NCBI RefSeq assembly: GCF_000419525.1
Contig: NZ_ATTE01000001.1
Span: forward strand, 3,321,501-3,385,500
Origin: Leucothrix mucor DSM 2157
GTDB taxonomy: Bacteria; Pseudomonadota; Gammaproteobacteria; Thiotrichales; Thiotrichaceae
DNA: 64,000 bases
Reading direction: 5' to 3'
Of this stretch, positions 46,199 through 56,272 are shown piece by piece (positions within the stretch are counted from its first letter, which is position 1; each line of letters begins with the position of its first letter). Under the pieces are notes generated by a model. It searched no databases and was not told the origin of the DNA. It saw nothing but the letters and a program-made list of their open reading frames with translations. A program made the translations under genes and the position numbers.

Positions 46199-48439
46199 AT
46201 GGGTAAGTTAAGAACGATTACCCGCCGCACGTTTTTGATTAGCTCGCTGGCAATCGCTGGCGGAGTGGCGTTCGGCACCTATGCGGTCAAGCGTGACCCA
46301 AACAATCCATTAACTGATGACCTTAAGCCCGATGAGGCGACCTTTAATCCTTGGGTGAAAATTGGCCCCGAGGGCATTACCCTCATCGCGCCGCATACCG
46401 ATCTCGGCCAAGGCGCGCGCCATATGCAAGCGCTGCTACTCGCCGAAGAGTTGGACGTAGATTTAGACCAATTTACTACCAGCCCCGGCGTACCGAGCGA
46501 AGCCTATTGGAACCATGCACTCGCAAATGATGCCGTGCCGTTTATGACTTCGGACCACAGCTTTGCGGCGGATACCACGCGCACCGTGGCGACCTCCCTG
46601 ATTAAAGTATTGGGCTTACAAGTCACGGGTGGCTCCAGTTCAACGCCCGATAGCTATGTGAAGTTACGCGCTGCTGGCGCTTCGGCTCGCGAAACTTTAA
46701 AGCAAGCCGCCGCCAATAAAACCGGTATTCCGCTAAGCCAGTTAACCACCCGCTCAGCCGCCGTGCATTTGCCCGATGGCAGCTCAATTCCTTATACCGA
46801 GCTAGCCGCTTTAGCTGCGAAAATCCAACCGGTTAAAGTCGAGAAGTTACGCGACCCTAGCAAGTGGAAATTAATCGGCAAGCCCAGCCAACGCCTCGAC
46901 ATTATCCCCAAATCCACCGGCACACTGGAGTATGGCATTGACCTGAAAATGGACAATATGCGCTATGCCACGGTGAAGACTAATCCCCGCTTAGGCGGCG
47001 AGATGAAGTCGATGGATGACTCAGCAGCCAAAGCCATGCGCGGCGTTGAGAAAATCATCCCAATTACTGGCGGCGCTGCGGTGATTGCCGACAACTCTTG
47101 GCGCGCGATTAAAGCGGCGAACGCGATTAAATTTGAATGGGGCGAAGCACCTTACCCTGCGGAAATGGATGCGCACTGGAAAGAAGTCAGCGACTCATTC
47201 ACGCCCGAGCGCTTAGATAAAGAATGGCGGCACGATGGCGATGTAGAAAACGGCCTGCATACCGGCAGCACGATTGAAGCCGAATACCGCGCGCCCTATG
47301 TTGCCCATCAGCCATTGGAGCCATTAAGCGCCACGATCTTAATGACGGATGAGCGCATTGATGTCTGGGTATCGCACCAGATCCCACGCATTGCCGTGAC
47401 TCAGGTGGCGAAAATTACTGGCTACGCTGAAGATAAAATTCACCTGCATAACCAATATGGCGGCGGTAGCTTTGGCCACCGTTTAGAGTTTGAACATGTG
47501 AAGCAAGCGGCTGAAATTGCTAAAGCCATGCCGGGCGTTCCGATCAAGCTAACCTATAGCCGCGAGGAAGATTTTGCTCACGACTTTGCTCGCCAGATTA
47601 CCATGAGCCGAGGCACTGGCAGCGTAGCCGGTGGCAAGGTTGAAACGGCCGATTTGAGCATTGCCAGCGTGTCAGCTTCAGCGTCGCAGTCAGGCCGTAT
47701 GGGGATGCCATTACCGGGGCCCGATGCACAGATCCCAGCCGGTGCTTGGAATATGCCCTACGCGATTGAGAACTTACGCGTGCGTGCCTATCGCGTGCCA
47801 GAGCTGGCACCAACAAGCTCATGGCGTTCGGTTGGAGCCTCTTCCGCAGGCTTTTTTGCAGAGTCGTTTATTGATGAACTAATTCATGCAGCAGGTGCTG
47901 ATCCACTGGCTGAGCGTCTGCGCTTGATTAATAACCCTGTCGCCAAAACTGTACTAGAAACCGCTGGCAGAATCTCCAACTGGGGCACCGATATGGGGCC
48001 AAACCAAGGCCGTGGTATTGCACTGGTTCAGTCGTTTGGTACTTACGTCGCAGAGGTCGTGGAAGTCACTAACACCGATCGCGGCATTCGCATTGATAAG
48101 GTGTATATCGTTGCCGATGTCGGCAAAGTGATCGACCCGATTGCCTTTGAAAACCAGGTTCAGGGCGGTGTGGTTTGGGGCTTAGGCCATGCCATGAATT
48201 GCGAAATCACCTTCGCCGATGGCATGGTGCAGCAGAGCAATTACCACCAGCATGAAGCGATGCGCATGCATCAGTGTCCGGAGATCATTGTGCATGCGTT
48301 GGAGAATGCTGAGGAAGTTCGGGGAATTGGTGAGCCACCCGTGCCACCGGCTGCGCCCGCGCTGGCCAATGCGATCTTCGCGGCAACCGGACAACGCATC
48401 CGCGAAATGCCATTTAACAAACACATTGATTTTGTATAG
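46199..48439 (+). CDS. iorB: molybdopterin-binding subunit of IorB-type hydroxylase
   Basis: This 746-residue subunit of a xanthine-oxidase-family enzyme holds molybdopterin and hydroxylates N-heterocycles or aldehydes. Its start TRRTFLISSLAIAGGVAFG is a twin-arginine signal, so the folded enzyme is exported with the small subunit. Conserved Mo-pterin blocks include GGGSFGHRLEFEHVKQAA and the end GIGEPPVPPAAPALANAIFA. Residues LGQGARHMQALLLAEE lie in the first domain. Substrates of IorB-type enzymes vary and include isoquinoline, nicotinate and aldehydes; the substrate here is unknown. It needs XdhC maturation and Mo cofactor, and xdhC sits at 15.6 kb. Confidence 0.93.
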   Translation: MGKLRTITRRTFLISSLAIAGGVAFGTYAVKRDPNNPLTDDLKPDEATFNPWVKIGPEGITLIAPHTDLGQGARHMQALLLAEELDVDLDQFTTSPGVPSEAYWNHALANDAVPFMTSDHSFAADTTRTVATSLIKVLGLQVTGGSSSTPDSYVKLRAAGASARETLKQAAANKTGIPLSQLTTRSAAVHLPDGSSIPYTELAALAAKIQPVKVEKLRDPSKWKLIGKPSQRLDIIPKSTGTLEYGIDLKMDNMRYATVKTNPRLGGEMKSMDDSAAKAMRGVEKIIPITGGAAVIADNSWRAIKAANAIKFEWGEAPYPAEMDAHWKEVSDSFTPERLDKEWRHDGDVENGLHTGSTIEAEYRAPYVAHQPLEPLSATILMTDERIDVWVSHQIPRIAVTQVAKITGYAEDKIHLHNQYGGGSFGHRLEFEHVKQAAEIAKAMPGVPIKLTYSREEDFAHDFARQITMSRGTGSVAGGKVETADLSIASVSASASQSGRMGMPLPGPDAQIPAGAWNMPYAIENLRVRAYRVPELAPTSSWRSVGASSAGFFAESFIDELIHAAGADPLAERLRLINNPVAKTVLETAGRISNWGTDMGPNQGRGIALVQSFGTYVAEVVEVTNTDRGIRIDKVYIVADVGKVIDPIAFENQVQGGVVWGLGHAMNCEITFADGMVQQSNYHQHEAMRMHQCPEIIVHALENAEEVRGIGEPPVPPAAPALANAIFAATGQRIREMPFNKHIDFV

Positions 48440-48450
48440 GAGTGGCGACG

Positions 48451-49161
48451 ATGAAAAGTTTAAAGCCTGAAACTGGCAAGCCTGCATTATGGGCTGGAGT
48501 AATCGCCGCTGCGGTTTTGAGTGTGGCTGGCGTGACTAGCTTAGCGATTGCGGCAGGAGAGACTGCAGAGCAAGGCAACACCTCAGCTGGGGATGCTAAC
48601 CACGTAGCAATCAATCCACCCGAAGATGGCAGCATCACGCCAGAAAAAGGACTGGAAGCTTGGGGACGCGTGTACCAAGTCACCTCGCACCCACGCTGCG
48701 CCAACTGCCATGTGGGTGAAGATAATGTCCCAATGTGGTCTGGCCCAAGCTATGGAAAAACACAGCCGCATGGCATGAACATCAATGCGGGTAATAGCCG
48801 CATGGGTGCTGAAGCCGTGTTGTGTATGACTTGCCATGTCACCAGCAAAGACACCAATACCGAGCCAAACCATGCACCGCGATATGGTATTCCCTGGTCA
48901 TTAGCGCCAGTGAAGTTTCAGTGGTTTGGTAAAACATCCAAAGAGATTTGTGAGCAGTTAAAAGACCCGGAGCGCAATGGTGGTCGTGCGGGTTATATGG
49001 AAATCGCAGAACACTTGCAGCACGATGCCAGCAGAAATGGGCCAGTGTTTTGGGGATGGCATCCCGGTGGCAATCGCGAACCAGCACCCTTTACCATTCA
49101 AGATCATGTGAATGATATTTTGGCATGGGGCGTAGCGGGTATGCCTTGCCCTACTGAGTAA
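48451..49161 (+). CDS. membrane-anchored diheme cytochrome c, probable electron acceptor of IorAB
   Basis: This cytochrome of about 236 residues carries two CxxCH haem motifs, in HPRCANCHVGEDN and VLCMTCHVTS. An N-terminal hydrophobic segment (ALWAGVIAAAVLSVAGVTSL) anchors it or serves as a signal. It starts at ATG 48451, with AGGAG 8 nt upstream; the longer frame from GTG 48442 adds three residues. It follows iorB closely, so it should take electrons from the hydroxylase to the respiratory chain. Related triple-haem cytochrome subunits of membrane aldehyde dehydrogenases are larger, so this is a shorter, two-haem variant. Confidence 0.85.
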   Translation: MKSLKPETGKPALWAGVIAAAVLSVAGVTSLAIAAGETAEQGNTSAGDANHVAINPPEDGSITPEKGLEAWGRVYQVTSHPRCANCHVGEDNVPMWSGPSYGKTQPHGMNINAGNSRMGAEAVLCMTCHVTSKDTNTEPNHAPRYGIPWSLAPVKFQWFGKTSKEICEQLKDPERNGGRAGYMEIAEHLQHDASRNGPVFWGWHPGGNREPAPFTIQDHVNDILAWGVAGMPCPTE

Positions 49162-49171
49162 TCGTAAACCG

Positions 49172-49211
49172 ATAGCGGCTGATGGTTTAAAACCTATCAG
49201 TCGCTATTTTT
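49172..49211. terminator. Bidirectional terminator between convergent operons
   Basis: A GC-containing stem (ATAGCGGCTGATGG with CCTATCAGTCGCTAT, allowing one bulge) is followed by TTTTT. It sits between the cytochrome stop and the GMC oxidoreductase stop. Confidence 0.8.
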
Positions 49212-49216
49212 AACAC

Positions 49217-50842
49217 TCAAGCACGAACATCCTGCAAAATCATCTCAGCGCCCTTCTCCGCCACCATCATCACCGGCGCATTGATATTGCCCGAAGTAAT
49301 ATTCGGAAAAACAGACGCATCCACCACTCGCAAACCACTTACGCCATGCACGCGCAATCGGCTATCCACCACCGACGTTTGCTCATCCGTGCCCATCGCG
49401 CAGCTTCCGCACAGGTGGTAAATCGAGCCACCGTTATCGCGAAAATATTGCAGCATTTCTTCATCGCTACTCACGGCATCACCGGGAATCACTTCCTCCT
49501 CGGTTACCGATTGCAAAGCCGGTGCGCTCATAATATGACGCACCAAACGACTACCCTGAATCACCTCATCAATGTCTTTCTGTGTTGAGAGGTAATTCGG
49601 CATAATCAATGCCGCTTGTTCCGGCTTGGCCGAAGCTATTTTGATCGCGCCACGGCTGGTTGGCCGGCAAGTATTAAACGCCAGCAAAAAGCCAGAATAC
49701 GGTTCGGGAGTCAGCTTTGCTTTTGGATCTTTTGGGATTTGATACGACATGGGGTTAAAGTAGAGCTGGATATTAGGCTCCACCTCATCCGCCGTTCCCT
49801 TAAAGAAACCACCAGCCTGATTCACACTTAACGACAATGGCCCGCCGCGCGTTAACAGGTATTGCAAGCCTGCTTTCGCTTGCCCCCAGAGCGAACGAAA
49901 ATCATCATTCAGCGTTTTCATATTGGCGCGGTAGTAATAACTCACACACAAATGATCCTGCAGATTTTCACCCACCGCTGGCAAATGCTTACGCACCGGA
50001 ATCTGGTGCGTTCTCAATAGTGCTTCATCACCAATACCCGAGAGCTGTAATAGCTTGGGAGAGTCCACTGCACCCGCTGCCACAATCACTTCATAACGTG
50101 CCAAATACGTTTCACTGCGTCCATCAATCTGCACCTGAATGCCGGTCGCACGGCCATTGTCATCCAGCGTGATTTTCTCCGCCATTACGCTATGCTTAAA
50201 GTGCAGATTCTCACGGCGCAATGCAGGCTTTAAGTAAGCCGTATTACTGGAAGCGCGCTGACCATTTTCGATATTCGTCTCGTAAATGCCTGCGCCTTCA
50301 AAAGCCTCGCCATTAAAATCCTGAGTAACCGGATAGCCCAACTGCTTGGCCCCTTCCAGATAATATTGGCAAATCGGGTGCGCCTTATCCAGCATCGGCG
50401 TAATACCAATCAAACCCTCACTGGAGTGATATTTAGTATTCCCTAGCGGGTGTTTTTCCAGCTTTTTAAAATACGGCAATACCGCCTCTGCCGACCAGCT
50501 TTGATCCCCTGCCGCCGTTGCCCAATCATCAAAGTCAGAGGCTTGGCCACGCACATAAATCATCGCATTAATCGAGCCGGAGCCACCCTGCACTTTTCCG
50601 CGTGGCGCATACAATTTACGCCCCGCCATGCCCTGCTCTTCCTCGCTGTAGTACATGTAATTGTACTTCGGGTTGTAGTAGGTTTTGGAGAAGCCCACCG
50701 GCAGCTTGATCCACGGTGAAGTGTCTTTACCGCCTGCTTCCAGTAGCAATACGCTGTACTGGCCCGACTGGCTGAGTCGGTGAGCGAGTATGCACCCCGC
50801 CGACCCGGCCCCAACGATAATAAAATCGTATTCCATGCTCAT
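49217..50842 (-). CDS. GMC family FAD-dependent alcohol/choline dehydrogenase
   Basis: This flavoenzyme of about 541 residues has the GMC opening [20 protein letters not shown], then the second signature [19 protein letters not shown], and the active-site His/Asn blocks [12 protein letters not shown] and [13 protein letters not shown]. The fold matches the choline dehydrogenase/alcohol oxidase branch; the actual alcohol is not predicted by sequence. The ATG at 50842 overlaps the stop of the upstream dehydratase (TAATG); ATG 50836 is equally possible. It is the last gene of the aldehyde dehydrogenase-MFS-dehydratase-GMC operon, so it may oxidise a sugar-acid-related alcohol. Confidence 0.88.
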   Translation of the reverse strand: MSMEYDFIIVGAGSAGCILAHRLSQSGQYSVLLLEAGGKDTSPWIKLPVGFSKTYYNPKYNYMYYSEEEQGMAGRKLYAPRGKVQGGSGSINAMIYVRGQASDFDDWATAAGDQSWSAEAVLPYFKKLEKHPLGNTKYHSSEGLIGITPMLDKAHPICQYYLEGAKQLGYPVTQDFNGEAFEGAGIYETNIENGQRASSNTAYLKPALRRENLHFKHSVMAEKITLDDNGRATGIQVQIDGRSETYLARYEVIVAAGAVDSPKLLQLSGIGDEALLRTHQIPVRKHLPAVGENLQDHLCVSYYYRANMKTLNDDFRSLWGQAKAGLQYLLTRGGPLSLSVNQAGGFFKGTADEVEPNIQLYFNPMSYQIPKDPKAKLTPEPYSGFLLAFNTCRPTSRGAIKIASAKPEQAALIMPNYLSTQKDIDEVIQGSRLVRHIMSAPALQSVTEEEVIPGDAVSSDEEMLQYFRDNGGSIYHLCGSCAMGTDEQTSVVDSRLRVHGVSGLRVVDASVFPNITSGNINAPVMMVAEKGAEMILQDVRA

Positions 50843-52077
50843 TAGCGCTCCGGACTGTCTTTCCAATGGATTGAGGATTGCACCGTGTAGTCATAAGGCT
50901 TTGCGGCCATGCTCAAGTGCAATGCTTTGCCGGTGTACGGTGAATTCGCCCGTACCACGTCCATATTCAGCTCAACACCCAAGCCTGGCTTATCCGATGG
51001 AATAATGTAGCCATCTTTCCACTCGATTTTCTCCTGCAACACTTCCGCATGGAAGCCATCCCAGGTACCAATGCTTTCCTGAATCAGGAAGTTTGGCGTC
51101 GCGGCGGCAAGCTGCATACTGGCCGCGGCACCCACTGGGCCGTTATACAAATGCGGTGCGATTTGCGCGTAGTACACCTCGGCAATGCTAGCAATTTTCT
51201 TAGCTTCCAAAATGCCGCCAACGCGTCCCAGATTCATCTGCAAAATAGAGGCACCGCCATGCTTTAACAAATCATGGAATTCATATTTCGTGGTCAAGCG
51301 CTCACCGCTGGCTACCGGAATGGTGGTGTGATCGGCCACGCGCGCCATGGCTTCACTTTGACCCGGTGGCACCGGCTCTTCAAACCACATCGGGTCGAAC
51401 TCTTCCAAGCGACGCGCCAAGCGAATCGCGGAAGCAGGCACCATTTGGCCATGCGTACCAAACAACAAATCACAGCTATTACCCACAGCTTCGCGAATGC
51501 GGCGGCAGAAGGTGGCACTTTTATCCATGTCCTCCAGCGACAGCATGTGACCGGAGTACGCCGTGTAAGGGCCAGCCGGATCAAACTTCAGCGCAGTAAA
51601 GCCCTTTTCTTTGTTTTCCAATGCGCACTCAACGGCAAGCTCAACATTGTCGTAGTCATAATCGCCGTGCTTGTTTTTCGGGTAAAGGTAGGTGTATGAG
51701 CGCAGGCGATCATTCACTTTGCCGCCGATTAATTCATATACGGGCTTGCCCGCCGCCTTACCGATAATATCCCAGCAGGCCATTTCCAAACCGCTGACAA
51801 TTCCCATCATGGTTAAGTCGGGGCGCTGGGTAAATCCGCTGGAAAAGGCTTCACGATAGAAGCGCTCAACGTGGTGCGGGTCATTGCCTTGCAGGCAGCG
51901 CTCAAACACATCGTCAATGGCATGCGTCATCACTTTCGGGTGGAAAGTTGCGGCGTAAATTTCGCCAATCCCTTCGATACCACAGGCGGTTCTTAGCTGG
52001 ACAAATATCCAGTACATACCACCCACATGGGGCGGTGGTGTTGCAACAATAAACGTTTCACAAGATACAATTTTCAT
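50842..52077 (-). CDS. enolase-superfamily sugar-acid dehydratase-like protein
   Basis: This 411-residue protein belongs to the mandelate racemase/muconate lactonizing enzyme group of the enolase superfamily. The capping domain starts [19 protein letters not shown]; the barrel shows [12 protein letters not shown] with the first catalytic Lys, and FEEPVPPGQ and [17 protein letters not shown] provide the later metal-binding residues. The barrel strand that normally ends in the first metal Asp reads [14 protein letters not shown], so this ligand position is unusual. The likely role is dehydration of an aldonate. Its ATG overlaps the stop of the MFS gene (TAATG). The operon also encodes an aldehyde dehydrogenase and a GMC enzyme. 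Confidence 0.85.
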   Translation of the reverse strand: MKIVSCETFIVATPPPHVGGMYWIFVQLRTACGIEGIGEIYAATFHPKVMTHAIDDVFERCLQGNDPHHVERFYREAFSSGFTQRPDLTMMGIVSGLEMACWDIIGKAAGKPVYELIGGKVNDRLRSYTYLYPKNKHGDYDYDNVELAVECALENKEKGFTALKFDPAGPYTAYSGHMLSLEDMDKSATFCRRIREAVGNSCDLLFGTHGQMVPASAIRLARRLEEFDPMWFEEPVPPGQSEAMARVADHTTIPVASGERLTTKYEFHDLLKHGGASILQMNLGRVGGILEAKKIASIAEVYYAQIAPHLYNGPVGAAASMQLAAATPNFLIQESIGTWDGFHAEVLQEKIEWKDGYIIPSDKPGLGVELNMDVVRANSPYTGKALHLSMAAKPYDYTVQSSIHWKDSPER

Positions 52078-53366
52078 TAGACTGCCTGCTTTTTAGCGAT
52101 CATAGATTTTAGTTTCAGAGCGGCGACTGCACCGATCAACCCCATAATGGCAATATAACCAAAATAGAGATGATATACAGTGAGGCCCTCATAACGTGCG
52201 GCAATAAAGCCATTAATTTGGGGTAGAAAGATGTCTGGCGTGTAAGCAATCAACGAGACCACACCAATGGCCAAACCAGTCACATGCAGTGGAATATCGC
52301 AGCCATCTAAAATCGCCCAATACAAACCACGGATGGCATAGGTCAACACACCAATCAGCAGTACCACCGCTAGCAGGAAGTAAATCGTCTGCAACTGCGG
52401 AATCACCATCAACAACACTAATCCCAGCGACGCGCCTAACAAGCAAATCGCCAATATATTTTCTTTACCGTAGCGGTCGCCTAAGAAGCCACCACCAATC
52501 CCGCCAATGGGTCGCATCCAAAGCTTAGCCACAGTGATAAAGCCTGCGGTGACGGCTGTAATTTCATTACCTTCCTGCATAAATGCGGAGAATGAATAGG
52601 TTGCCCAGAACAGCTGGTATCCGCAGAAGATCACCAATGCGACCATCCACAACTCAGGGATCTTGGCGAGGAACTTCAGGTTTGCCAGTAAATTGCCTTT
52701 GCTCGCCGTCTTCGTTTCCGCAGTGACCTCTTCTGGCGAGCTCCGCAAGAATAAGAACACCAATACACCAATCGCAATACAGGTATAGGAATACATGTAA
52801 ATCACTTGCTGCAACGCAACCGTATTGCTTTGGCCTTTGGTTTCCAGTGCGTAGGCAAAAATACCGATCGCAATGGTCGCCAAGATGGCTTCAACCAAGC
52901 CACGGCCACCATCCAAAATCCCGAAGAACTTGCCCTGCTCACTTTTCTGAGCCAGCATTTTTACGCCTTTTAGCATGGACGCCCAAAAGGTTAAACCCGC
53001 CGCAATACCCCAAGCCATAAAGATATACACCAGCAATTCTTTTGATGGAATTGAGGCAAACCATAAACCCAATGCACCGGTACCAATCATCGACACCGTG
53101 ACCAATAAGCGTGGCGATAAACGATCGGCCAACCAGCCACTTGGCACATAACATAAGAAATACATCACCCCCAGCATCGAGTAATAGTTACCTAAATCAC
53201 TGCTGGTAATCTGAAACGCTTCAAGGATCGGCGTTTCAAAGTTTTGGCGCAAATAAAGCAATGGGTAAATTGCCCCAGCGGCCAATAGCAAAAGGAAAAA
53301 CTGAAAATAACGTTTCAGATCAAACGTGCGTGCAGTCGGAACTGCCTGACCAATAGCGGTAGCCAT
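52077..53366 (-). CDS. MFS transporter, likely sugar-acid or organic-anion uptake
   Basis: This transporter of about 429 residues has twelve hydrophobic segments typical of the major facilitator superfamily. It shows the loop SGWLADRLSPRLL between helices 2 and 3, the MFS motif A position. ATG 53366 is chosen because GGAGGAG lies just before it; the longer frame adds 24 polar residues. It resembles anion:cation symporters or the hexuronate/galactonate-type transporters by overall layout, but the substrate is inferred from the adjoining dehydratase rather than from residues. It overlaps the dehydratase gene by one base. Confidence 0.85.
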   Translation of the reverse strand: MATAIGQAVPTARTFDLKRYFQFFLLLLAAGAIYPLLYLRQNFETPILEAFQITSSDLGNYYSMLGVMYFLCYVPSGWLADRLSPRLLVTVSMIGTGALGLWFASIPSKELLVYIFMAWGIAAGLTFWASMLKGVKMLAQKSEQGKFFGILDGGRGLVEAILATIAIGIFAYALETKGQSNTVALQQVIYMYSYTCIAIGVLVFLFLRSSPEEVTAETKTASKGNLLANLKFLAKIPELWMVALVIFCGYQLFWATYSFSAFMQEGNEITAVTAGFITVAKLWMRPIGGIGGGFLGDRYGKENILAICLLGASLGLVLLMVIPQLQTIYFLLAVVLLIGVLTYAIRGLYWAILDGCDIPLHVTGLAIGVVSLIAYTPDIFLPQINGFIAARYEGLTVYHLYFGYIAIMGLIGAVAALKLKSMIAKKQAV

Positions 53367-53464
53367 GTTGTACTCCTCCAAGAGCGTGCTGCGTATATTG
53401 AACATTGACGATACGCGCGTCGGGGTTAAGGGCCTCACGATTAAGGCCCCACTTAACTTAACTG

Positions 53465-54889
53465 TTAGTAATTCAGAACCACCAAACGGGTCTGTGTGAA
53501 TTCCAGCATGCCGTGCTTGCCGTCATCGCCGCCGAGGCCTGAGCGCTTCCAACCCGCGTGATAGCCTTGGTATGGATCAGCAGGGGTACGGTTGATATAA
53601 ATCTCACCCGCTTCGATATTATTCGCGACCTTCATGGCCGTGCGATAGTTTTCGGTATAGATCACCGAAGCCAAACCAAACTGATGGTCATTCGCCAGCG
53701 CCAGCGCCTCATCCACATCGCTATATTTCAATACAGGCAGTACCGGGCCGAAGATTTCTTCCTGCACAATTTCCATATCCTGACGGCAATTGGTCAGCAA
53801 TGTTGGCGGGTAGAAATGGCCTTTACCTTCGGGGATGTAACCACCCACTTCCAGCTTGGCACCGTCATCAATCGCACGCTCAACCATCTGGTGAATGTTT
53901 AAACGCGCGTTTTCATTAATCAGTGGCCCCATGTGTTTCGGGTTGTGGCTGCGGTCACCAAACTTGCACTGGATTAAATGGCCACGCAGCAAGGCAACAA
54001 AACGCTCATACACACTCTCGTGCACATACACCCGCTCGATCGCCGTGCACAGCTGTCCGCAGTTAGTGGTTTTTGAACCGGCAATTTCACGGGCGGCTTT
54101 TTCAAGATCGGCATCGGCCTCAACAATGGCAGGCGACTTACCACCCAGCTCCAATGAGGATTTGGCGATATTCACCTGTGAATATTCCAGTACTTTACGG
54201 CCAGCGCCCACGCTACCAGTCAGTGTGATCATACCGACTTTAGGATGCGTGCAAACGCGCTCAGCCGTTGCGTGATCCATAGTCAGGATATTCACCACGC
54301 CATCTGGCATTCCGGAATCCAATACCGCTTTAGCAATCTCAAAGGCAGAACATGGCGTGTTATTGCTCGGGCGCACTACCACCGTATTACCCGTGATTAG
54401 CGCCGGTGCGATTTTGCGCAGCAAGGTATAAACCGGATAGTTAAACGGAATCAAACATGCCACAACGCCAATCGGCTCGCGCTGTAATAACAGGTTTTCA
54501 GACGGCGTATCGCTCGGGATAATTTCACCCTCAATGCGTCGCGCCCATTCGGCATGGTAGCGGGTAATGTCAGCGGCATAGGTCGCTTCATTGGTCGCAT
54601 CTTCCAGACTCTTGCCGGACTCTTCTGCCAGCGCCGCACCGATCAATTCTTTGCGCGCCATTAAGGCATCGGCCAACTTATGCATATACGCAGCCCGCTC
54701 AATGCTGGTCAGCTTGCGCCAGCCCTTTTGTGCATCGGCCGCGAGCTTGACCGCTTCGCTGGCCTCATCAGTGGTTGCCATGGTGATCTGCCCAACCAAC
54801 GCTTCCGTTGCAGGGTTATAAACGGACAGTAGCGTGCCCTTTTCAGAGCTCACAAATTGGTTGTTAATAAAGTTTGTATAGGTACGCAT
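53465..54889 (-). CDS. NAD(P)-dependent aldehyde dehydrogenase (AldA-like)
   Basis: This aldehyde dehydrogenase of about 474 residues carries the catalytic Cys in KTTNCGQLCTAIERVYVHES, the catalytic Glu in SLELGGKSPAIVEA, and GSVGAGRKVLEYSQ, the nucleotide loop. The EEIFGPVLPVLKYSD block completes the family signature. The chosen ATG 54889 is preceded by an AGGGAG ribosome site. The closest named relatives appear to be glycolaldehyde/lactaldehyde dehydrogenases. It is the first gene of the four-gene operon and lies just downstream of the large inverted repeat, so it is likely controlled by the IclR-type protein. Confidence 0.93.
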   Translation of the reverse strand: MRTYTNFINNQFVSSEKGTLLSVYNPATEALVGQITMATTDEASEAVKLAADAQKGWRKLTSIERAAYMHKLADALMARKELIGAALAEESGKSLEDATNEATYAADITRYHAEWARRIEGEIIPSDTPSENLLLQREPIGVVACLIPFNYPVYTLLRKIAPALITGNTVVVRPSNNTPCSAFEIAKAVLDSGMPDGVVNILTMDHATAERVCTHPKVGMITLTGSVGAGRKVLEYSQVNIAKSSLELGGKSPAIVEADADLEKAAREIAGSKTTNCGQLCTAIERVYVHESVYERFVALLRGHLIQCKFGDRSHNPKHMGPLINENARLNIHQMVERAIDDGAKLEVGGYIPEGKGHFYPPTLLTNCRQDMEIVQEEIFGPVLPVLKYSDVDEALALANDHQFGLASVIYTENYRTAMKVANNIEAGEIYINRTPADPYQGYHAGWKRSGLGGDDGKHGMLEFTQTRLVVLNY

Positions 54890-54941
54890 TTCTGGCTCCC
54901 TCCTAGTTAAGAACTGCATCCTAAGAGATAGCAAAAACGAC

Positions 54942-54997
54942 TGTCAATTAAATTCCATATATAGATTTATTTTTCCATATATGGAATTTAATTGACA
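54942..54997. promoter_or_regulatory. 21-bp-arm inverted repeat, probable IclR operator
   Basis: The 21-nt arms at 54942-54962 and 54977-54997 are perfect inverse copies, each containing AATTCCATATAT, separated by 14 nt. The right arm includes the exact palindrome TTCCATATATGGAA at 54973-54986. It lies in the 238-nt gap between the divergent aldehyde dehydrogenase operon and the IclR-type gene, just upstream of the operon. IclR-type proteins bind as dimers or tetramers to such AT-rich palindromes. Confidence 0.85.
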
Positions 54998-55127
54998 ACG
55001 TTATCCTAGATCATTATCTTCATTTTCCGGTGACTTAACGTATTATGAGCCGCCTGCGATTAGCGCCAGACAGTTAAAACGCCCAAGTAACGACACGCCA
55101 CCTTCTAACCTGTAACTGAAATTGTGT

Positions 55128-55889
55128 ATGCAAACGAGTATTAAATCCAAAGTTCCTGCCATTGATAGCACCGTGAAGATTCTCGATCTGCTGGCAACTT
55201 CCGCCTATCCGCTAACATTATCAGAGATTTGCGAACAAACTGAGCTGCCCCCAGCCACGGGCCATCGGGTGATTAACTCCCTGCTTGCGCATCAATTTAT
55301 TGCGCTGGACCCAGGCCGAAAAAAGGCTTACTGCATTGGCTCGGGCATTTTTCAGGTGGCCTCAACCATCTATAAACGCCAGAGCATTATTCCGTATTTT
55401 TACCCAATCGCTGAGATTCTGAAAAACGAGATTCATAAAACAATCTTTCTGTGTGTGCCGGTGGGCAATAAAGTGGTCGTAGTCTCGACGGTAGAAAGCC
55501 CTAGCAGTAATGCCTTTAGTATTTATGCGGGGCAAACTATGTCACTGCATCAATCAGCCTCGGGCAAGGCGATTTTATCGATGAGCCCGGCGGACTTTCA
55601 GCAGCGCTACTTTAAAAGCGAGCTAAAAAACCATCCGGAAATGGAAGGCGATATGCAGCAGAACCTGGATAGCGTGGCGCGCGCCAAGCGCTTGGGTTAT
55701 GCAGTCACCGATGGTGAGGTCGACCGTAGTGTGAGCTGCATTGCTGCGCCCATTTTGAATTTGCGTAATGAACCGGTGGCGGCGATCAGTGCGGCGATTA
55801 ATGCCGAGCATTTGAGTAGCGAACGGGCGAGAGCTTACTCTAAAAATTTAGTGCAAGCGGCTCGCCAGTTGTCTTCGCGGATTATTTAA
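55128..55889 (+). CDS. IclR family transcriptional regulator
   Basis: This protein of about 253 residues starts KVPAIDSTVKILDLLATSAY with a winged helix-turn-helix (LSEICEQTELPPATGHRVIN, SLLAHQF), then the IclR effector domain, seen as LHQSASGKAILS and SRAKRLGYAVTDGEVDRSVSC. ATG 55128 is chosen over TTG 55122. It is divergent from the catabolic operon, with the inverted repeat between them. It is therefore most likely the repressor or activator of that operon, with a sugar acid or aromatic acid as effector. Confidence 0.92.
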   Translation: MQTSIKSKVPAIDSTVKILDLLATSAYPLTLSEICEQTELPPATGHRVINSLLAHQFIALDPGRKKAYCIGSGIFQVASTIYKRQSIIPYFYPIAEILKNEIHKTIFLCVPVGNKVVVVSTVESPSSNAFSIYAGQTMSLHQSASGKAILSMSPADFQQRYFKSELKNHPEMEGDMQQNLDSVARAKRLGYAVTDGEVDRSVSCIAAPILNLRNEPVAAISAAINAEHLSSERARAYSKNLVQAARQLSSRII

Positions 55890-55900
55890 TGATGGATATT

Positions 55901-56128
55901 TCAGCAGTCAGTTTTACCGCGAGCCCATCCTTTCATTTTAGTTATGTGCCGCTTCCAAAGGGAATTACCTGATGTGTAATTCACTCTTGTGCCTTTTCCT
56001 TCTTTTTGTATGCTAGCAACCAACCACACATTAGAAGACCCTAGCTCGGCCCCAGTCACAACCATAACTTTTCCTTTACTGCCGGATAAACTCGAAACAA
56101 CGTTTTTGATGTTATTCTGCTTAACCAT
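55901..56128 (-). CDS. small basic protein of unknown function
   Basis: This protein of about 75 residues (VKQNNIKNVVSSLSGSKGKV, then VVTGAELGSSNVWLVASIQK) is lysine-rich and has a coding-like pattern. A plus-strand frame across the same region is weaker. ATG 56128 is used, although no strong ribosome site is visible and a TTG four codons earlier is possible. I recognise no family. It lies alone at the edge of the accessory islet, convergent with the IclR gene. Confidence 0.4.
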   Translation of the reverse strand: MVKQNNIKNVVSSLSGSKGKVMVVTGAELGSSNVWLVASIQKEGKGTRVNYTSGNSLWKRHITKMKGWARGKTDC

Positions 56129-56272
56129 AATCCGAAGCAAGGAAGATTACCCCGAACAGTATATTCTGGAAAAACCGGATGAATTAATTAAAATCTCCCT
56201 TAAGTACTACCCAAAATAGCAGAGTGGTTCGTCCACTTCTGCATACAAGCTCAACTGTTATCAGGAGGAAAA

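Noticed and set aside
55989-56219. Plus-strand frame over the small protein at 55901-56128
   Set aside because: The minus-strand frame has a more protein-like pattern; neither is strong.
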